Assembly (NCBI GenBank): GCA_937959375.1
Contig: CALGLS010000499.1
Coordinates: 1 to 9,227 of the forward strand
DNA length: 9,227 nucleotides
Origin: an uncultured Saprospiraceae bacterium
Lineage (GTDB): Bacteria > Bacteroidota > Bacteroidia > Chitinophagales > Saprospiraceae
Direction: 5' to 3'
The translations under genes were made by a program, and so were the position numbers. Each line of letters starts with the position of its first letter. The first letter of the stretch is position 1. This document shows, piece by piece, positions 6,247-9,227 of the stretch. The notes under the pieces are model-generated. The model saw only the letters and a list, made by a program, of their open reading frames with translations, searched no databases and had not been told where the DNA came from.

Positions 6247-7392
6247 TTAGTTACAAAGCTTCGCATATGCTTGATTATCAGTGCTTTTCGTGAATTCACT
6301 GAGTAAACCTTCGTCAATGCTAATGTTTTCAGGAATGATACGAAGTCGATACATTCCGTTGCCAATGAAAGTAAACATATCCCTTCTTTCGAGCTGATCG
6401 GGGTCATCATATCCGCAGATTTCATTGATGTTGTTGATGATGCGGGTAAGGTAGGTTTGGTTGGAAAGTTCACCACCATTTCCGACAAGGATAGACTGAT
6501 CATCTCCTTGTCCATACTTGCGACGGATAGCAAACTTTAGGAGGTTTTTATACTGAGTAGCTTTGGAACCAAAATCGATGACTTGATTCTGTATTCCTTT
6601 AGAAGGAACGGTTAGCTTTACGAGTGACCAGTCCTGAAAATGAATGTTCATTTCGTTGGGTTTTGGCATACTAGCCAATCGAATTACCCAGCTAGTAGCT
6701 AGTACTAGACAGATTGCGATGAGTGAGGTTTTGCTAACTATTTTTATAAGACTATTAGTCAATTCTGAGCCTGACCAGATTCTTGGAAATACTTCTTGAA
6801 GTTGCGACACCATCATCATTGCAATGACGATAACAGATATGGCTGCAACGATTTTTAAACCACGATGTAGAAAGGTTTTATAAAATGAAATCATCAACAA
6901 ACCAGACAGGAATACGGATAAAAGAAGGTCTGGAACATTTACGATTCTGAATGAAGAACCAGCATTTGAATTTCCATAAAATGAGTTTAGAAACAAGGTT
7001 AACAAGCTCACAGCGATGATGACTCCTATTATAATCTTGACATTTTTCTCATTGTTATAAATGAAAGGCGGAGCATAGTAAAAATAAAAAAGTGAGAGCA
7101 GTAAGAATAAGTTGTTGACAATGGAGAATAAACGCGCTCCTACTTCTCCAAATCCTGTTTCCGCAAAACCATACTGATGTCCAAGCAATCCCCAGATTCC
7201 TGCAAACACCCAAGTAAACATGGCCAGACTTAAAAACAACAAGCCTTTATCTACTCGCTTTTCATTCGCTCCTTCTTCTAGTATAGCTCGAAATCGCTGT
7301 CGGATATTGTACCATATTGCCAACAGCAATACCCCTCCGATCGCGGAGATGAAGATGTGGGCTAATAAATGGAACTTTGCTAATTCGGACAT
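6247..7392 (-). CDS. seven-helix membrane protein with C-terminal winged-helix-like domain, possible one-component regulator
   Basis: I do not recognise this 381-residue protein as a named family. Seven hydrophobic segments are visible at about 7-30, 50-71, 88-107, 118-138, 152-171, 178-197 and 216-238. The first loop (RQRFRAILEEGANEKRVDK, 31-49) and the fifth loop (YKTFLHRGLK) are positively charged, which by the positive-inside rule puts the N-terminus outside and the C-terminus in the cytoplasm. Residues about 255-351 have the layout of an OmpR-type winged helix: beta strands LVKLTVP...NQVIDF, helix YKNLLKFAIRRKYG (281-294), a possible recognition helix NQTYLTRIINNINEICG (311-327) and a closing hairpin FTFIGNGMYRLRI (340-352) like the 'TVRGVGYRL' end of response regulators. 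No receiver, kinase or catalytic motif is seen. The inferred role is a membrane-bound sensor that binds DNA directly. The membrane part is certain and the winged helix is not. Confidence 0.8.
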   Translation of the reverse strand: MSELAKFHLLAHIFISAIGGVLLLAIWYNIRQRFRAILEEGANEKRVDKGLLFLSLAMFTWVFAGIWGLLGHQYGFAETGFGEVGARLFSIVNNLFLLLSLFYFYYAPPFIYNNEKNVKIIIGVIIAVSLLTLFLNSFYGNSNAGSSFRIVNVPDLLLSVFLSGLLMISFYKTFLHRGLKIVAAISVIVIAMMMVSQLQEVFPRIWSGSELTNSLIKIVSKTSLIAICLVLATSWVIRLASMPKPNEMNIHFQDWSLVKLTVPSKGIQNQVIDFGSKATQYKNLLKFAIRRKYGQGDDQSILVGNGGELSNQTYLTRIINNINEICGYDDPDQLERRDMFTFIGNGMYRLRIIPENISIDEGLLSEFTKSTDNQAYAKLCN

Positions 7393-7569
7393 TTCATTTT
7401 GATTGCTTCTTTGGCGTAAAATAGGGAAAAGAGGTTAGACGGACTAGGGAAGTGGAAAGTTTTTTTGCTTCGCATATTCGAAGTTAGAGATGGGATCTGT
7501 GGAGTTAGAAAAGATTTTATTACACGGGTGCTCTCCGAAGAATTCATCAGATTAAAATAATTAGCTCCC

Positions 7570-7582
7570 TAGGTGCGACACC
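7570..7582 (-). repeat. half-copy of the REP-like repeat
   Basis: TAGGTGCGACACC is identical to 754-766, the outer half of the inverted copy 3 nearly 7 kb away. The other half here (AGCTCCC) has diverged from or lost the AAGCGCCTT arm. A 13-bp exact match with the same ACACC flank suggests a worn member of the same family rather than chance, but with one half-copy this stays moderate. Confidence 0.45.
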
Positions 7583-7642
7583 ATCTTATCATGATTTATG
7601 AAAGCAAATTCTTAGCTCTTACATTCTACTAACATTTTCTAT

Positions 7643-7800
7643 AAAGCAACCTTCTTCAAATTTTTACACCAAAGGAGTGAGTTCATTATCAAAGACAGAT
7701 AACTAAAAATTTATTTAAAGCTAAAACAAAAATATCTCTGGAAAGAATTCAACGATAAGATTGCTATGTAAATTTAATCATGTTCAAAAAATATATTGTT
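7643..7800 (+). repeat. leader of barrel gene 1, homologous to the leader of barrel gene 2
   Basis: Blocks shared in order with 8533-8739 are AAGCAACCTTC (7644-7654), TTACACCAAA (7665-7674), GTTCATT-like sequence near 7681, GAAAGAATTCAAC (7741-7753, against GAAAAGAGTTCAAC) and GTTCAAAAAATATA just before the start codon. The match shows that the duplication unit included upstream DNA as well as the gene. The spacing differs by about 50 nt between copies. Confidence 0.7.
7733..7740 (+). promoter_or_regulatory. weak candidate -7 element for barrel gene 1
   Basis: TATCTCTG differs from TAnnTTTG at one base and would start transcription about 55 nt before the ATG at 7801. An AT-rich TTATTT block lies about 20 nt upstream. 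The second gene has no equally good site in the same place, so confidence is low. Confidence 0.22.
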
Positions 7801-8436
7801 ATGACAAACAAACTAATTAACTACGCTTTACTTTTGATTGCTTTTATTTTCATTACCGAATCAACATTCGCACAACAAACAGAAAACTCAATACAAAAAA
7901 CGCTAGAAGAAAAACCCATTAAGAAAACAGAAAAAACAAAGACTTTCACCTCTAGGCTTTGGTATGGGGGTAATATGGGCTTAAACTTTAACAATCGTTC
8001 TTTAAACTTAAATTTAGCGCCTATGATTGGTTATAAAGTCACAGAGAATTTCTCAGTTGGGCTTAAATTACCGGTGAATTATATTAACTCTAAATTTAGT
8101 TTATCTGGAAATACTTCAAGTTATTCTAATCTTAATTATGGCCTTGGTGTTTTTACTCGTTACACTTTCTTTAAAAACTTTTTTGCGCATGCTGAATACA
8201 ACCGCGTTAGAGGTAGAGAACTTACCTTCTACGATCGCCCCTCTTTAATCGATCCTAATAAACCAAGGGAATTTTTAAAAAATAAATATCAAAGAAATGA
8301 ACTTAATTTAGGGCTTGGATTCAGGACTCGTGGGAAAGTCGGTTTTGAATTTTCTGCTTTATACAATGTTTTCCACAATCCTCAAATACGTGCTACTCCT
8401 TTGTCTATTCGAGCTGGTGTCAGTTTTAAATTTTAA
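7801..8436 (+). CDS. small outer-membrane beta-barrel protein (paralogue 1)
   Basis: From ATG at 7801 the product is 211 residues. An upstream in-frame ATG at 7780 would add MFKKYIV, but the paralogous leader has ACG at that site plus a one-base length change, and the paralogue begins at the equivalent of 7801 (MTNKLI against MKNKLI). Residues 1-25 are a signal peptide ending TFAQ. A Lys/Glu-rich linker follows, then alternating hydrophobic strands with Gly/Asn turns (SRLWYGGNMGLNFNN, MIGYKVTENFSVGLKLP, NYGLGVFTRYTFF, FFAHAEYN) and a final strand ending VSFKF with a C-terminal Phe, the usual Bam-recognised end of outer-membrane barrels. The size suits an 8-10 strand barrel. Function is unknown; homologues are common as hypothetical barrels in Flavobacteriia. 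Codon use is more AT-rich than in the second copy. A strong terminator follows, so this gene is a separate transcription unit. Confidence 0.88.
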   Translation: MTNKLINYALLLIAFIFITESTFAQQTENSIQKTLEEKPIKKTEKTKTFTSRLWYGGNMGLNFNNRSLNLNLAPMIGYKVTENFSVGLKLPVNYINSKFSLSGNTSSYSNLNYGLGVFTRYTFFKNFFAHAEYNRVRGRELTFYDRPSLIDPNKPREFLKNKYQRNELNLGLGFRTRGKVGFEFSALYNVFHNPQIRATPLSIRAGVSFKF

Positions 8437-8486
8437 GTTTTTCATGATATGAACTAAAGTAAACCATTAATATCGTTTTTAAAATA

Positions 8487-8516
8487 AGCGTTGTGTCGTC
8501 TGACACAGCGCTTTTT
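8487..8516 (+). terminator. rho-independent terminator after barrel gene 1
   Basis: AGCGTTGTGTC (8487-8497) pairs with GACACAGCGCT (8502-8512) as an 11-bp stem with one U-G pair and a GTCT loop, followed by T5 (8512-8516). It begins 50 nt past the stop codon. An A/T-rich stretch on the left side (AAAATAA preceded by TTTTT) gives a weaker T-run on the other strand, so it may stop transcription in both directions. Confidence 0.9.
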
Positions 8517-8528
8517 GTTAAACATTCG

Positions 8529-8618
8529 TTAAGAAGCAACCTTCCACCCAACTCTTACACCAAAAATAGTGTATTCATTGGTAAAGGCAAGTAAGTGTAC
8601 ACTCCTCGAGTTACCGCC
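8529..8618 (-). pseudogene. possible 3' remnant of a minus-strand gene within the leader of barrel gene 2
   Basis: Reading the minus strand back from TAA at 8531-8529 there are 29 open codons (GGNSRSVHLLAFTNEYTIFG then VRVGWKVAS) before a stop at 8621-8619. The composition looks protein-like, with alternating hydrophobics and Gly/aromatic residues as in a barrel end. The homologous stretch before gene 1 (about 7642-7690) has lost the frame through indels. There is no start codon or room for a full gene. It would end against the 8487-8516 terminator in its reverse orientation. This may be chance in a conserved leader. Confidence 0.25.
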
Positions 8619-8739
8619 TTACCACTTAGATAAGTAAAGTTTTAAAAAAAGAAGTTGTTTAAAAAAGTAAAATCAAAAAAAGTATACATGAAAAGAGTTC
8701 AACACTAGCTAATTTATTCACGTTCAAAATTATAGTGTC
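8533..8739 (+). repeat. leader of barrel gene 2, homologous to the leader of barrel gene 1
   Basis: It shares ordered blocks with 7643-7800: AAGCAACCTTC at 8534-8544, TTACACCAAA near 8555, TTCATT near 8574, GAAAAGAGTTCAAC near 8690-8703 and GTTCAAAATTATA before the start. The middle, from about 8590 to 8688, is A-rich and longer than in the first copy. No clear TAnnTTTG element is present. Confidence 0.7.
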
Positions 8740-9227
8740 ATGAAAAACAAGCTCATTATTTCTGCTATGCTTATGCTAGCCATGCTTTTCGTTACAGAAA
8801 CAGCATTCGCTCAACGAAGAACTTCTTCAAACAATTCAATTTCAAAAAAAGAAAAAAGCCAAAAAGAAACGAAAGAAGCAACGGGATTTGTTTCACGACT
8901 TTGGTACGGAGGTGGTGTAGGATTGGGTTTAAGTAACAACTCTTTCAACTTTGCGCTTTCTCCAATGGTTGGTTACAAGTTGACCGAAAGACTTTCTGCC
9001 GGAGTACGCCTACCGCTTTCGTACGAATATTTTAAAGCACAAGGAACCGACAATTCCGTAGCTACTTATTCAAACGTTGATTATGGTGTGGGTACCTTTA
9101 CTCGGTTTAAATTCTTTCGCAATATTTTTGCACATGCAGAGTACGACTATCTGTGGTCAAAAACACCTGCGACTCAAAATGGATTTCTCTTACTCGATCC
9201 AGACAAACCTGGAAAATTACTAAAAGA
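8740..9227 (+). CDS. small outer-membrane beta-barrel protein (paralogue 2), C-terminus outside window
   Basis: The frame opens at ATG 8740 and runs without a stop for 162 codons to the right edge. Comparison with paralogue 1 suggests roughly 50 residues are missing. Residues 1-25 form a signal peptide (MKNKLIISAMLMLAMLFVTE then TAFAQ), followed by a Ser/Lys/Glu-rich linker and then a barrel beginning at SRLWYGGGVGLGLSNN. It aligns along its length with paralogue 1: SRLWYGG, MVGYKLTE against MIGYKVTE, GTFTRFKFF against GVFTRYTFF, FAHAEY, and LDPDKPGKLLK against IDPNKPREFLK. Differences concentrate in the segments between these blocks, which would be surface loops. The product is exported to the outer membrane; its role is unknown. 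The gene is the downstream member of a tandem duplication and has its own leader behind a strong terminator, so it is probably separately transcribed. Confidence 0.88.
   Translation, partial: MKNKLIISAMLMLAMLFVTETAFAQRRTSSNNSISKKEKSQKETKEATGFVSRLWYGGGVGLGLSNNSFNFALSPMVGYKLTERLSAGVRLPLSYEYFKAQGTDNSVATYSNVDYGVGTFTRFKFFRNIFAHAEYDYLWSKTPATQNGFLLLDPDKPGKLLK

Larger units (their letters stand above)
7393..7800. other. divergent intergenic region between the 7TM protein and the first barrel gene
   Basis: About 400 bp separate the diverging starts. The left half holds no clear TAnnTTTG site for the minus-strand gene and no gene I can support. A half-copy of the REP-like repeat sits at 7570-7582. From about 7643 onward the sequence is homologous to the leader of the second barrel gene. 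An upstream in-frame ATG at 7780 is not used as the start, for reasons given under the barrel gene. Confidence 0.55.

Noticed and set aside
6195..6533. Minus-strand overlapping frame beside the end of the 7TM protein gene
   Set aside because: It is a second frame of the same DNA that codes the winged-helix region, is Ser/Met/Thr-rich and domain-free, and lacks a plausible leader.
7469..7483. Small hairpin GCTTCG...CGAAG beside a T-run
   Set aside because: The T-run is upstream of the stem on the plus strand and no gene ends there, and the stem is only 5-6 bp, so there is no support for a terminator.

Overview
The window looks like chromosomal DNA from a member of the Bacteroidota, probably the Flavobacteriia or a close relative. 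The base composition is AT-rich. The exported proteins have short signal peptides ending in Ala/Gly-Gln (LNAQ, IFGQ, TFAQ, AFAQ). Sites matching the Bacteroidota -7 promoter consensus TAnnTTTG precede several genes, start codons follow A-rich leaders rather than strong Shine-Dalgarno sites, and the last two genes encode small outer-membrane barrels of a type familiar from this phylum. Genus cannot be fixed by eye.

Layout. Positions 1-7392 are carried on the minus strand. In transcription order they are: a seven-helix membrane protein with a C-terminal winged-helix-like domain (7392-6247); a POT-family proton/peptide symporter (6048-4489); an exported two-domain serine hydrolase, class C beta-lactamase-like followed by alpha/beta-hydrolase (4360-2423); a GNAT acetyltransferase 3 nt behind it (2419-1901), almost certainly co-transcribed; a CurA/prostaglandin-reductase-type NADPH-dependent oxidoreductase (1837-827); and the first 107 codons of a secreted protein that runs off the left edge (322-1). 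A divergent gap (7393-7800) separates this block from two plus-strand genes, a tandem pair of paralogous outer-membrane barrel proteins (7801-8436, and 8740 to beyond the right edge).

The intergenic DNA holds more structure than the genes alone predict. A short REP-like repeat with core CGCACCTAAAGGCGCTT occurs three times in 604-766, in mixed orientation and including a perfect 18-bp inverted pair, with a half-copy at 7570-7582. A long imperfect inverted repeat sits between the hydrolase and the peptide transporter, and another hairpin sits upstream of the transporter. The two barrel genes share their leaders as well as their coding sequence. The second leader also contains a 29-codon open frame on the opposite strand that may be the tail of a lost gene facing a probably bidirectional terminator.

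The genes do not form one obvious pathway. The transporter, the periplasmic hydrolase and the barrels suit a cell-envelope and peptide-scavenging lifestyle, but linking them is inference. The least ordinary items are the 7TM/winged-helix protein, which may be a membrane-embedded one-component regulator, the double serine hydrolase, and the barrel pair with its duplicated leaders. No CRISPR array, phage gene, transposase, tRNA or rRNA was seen.
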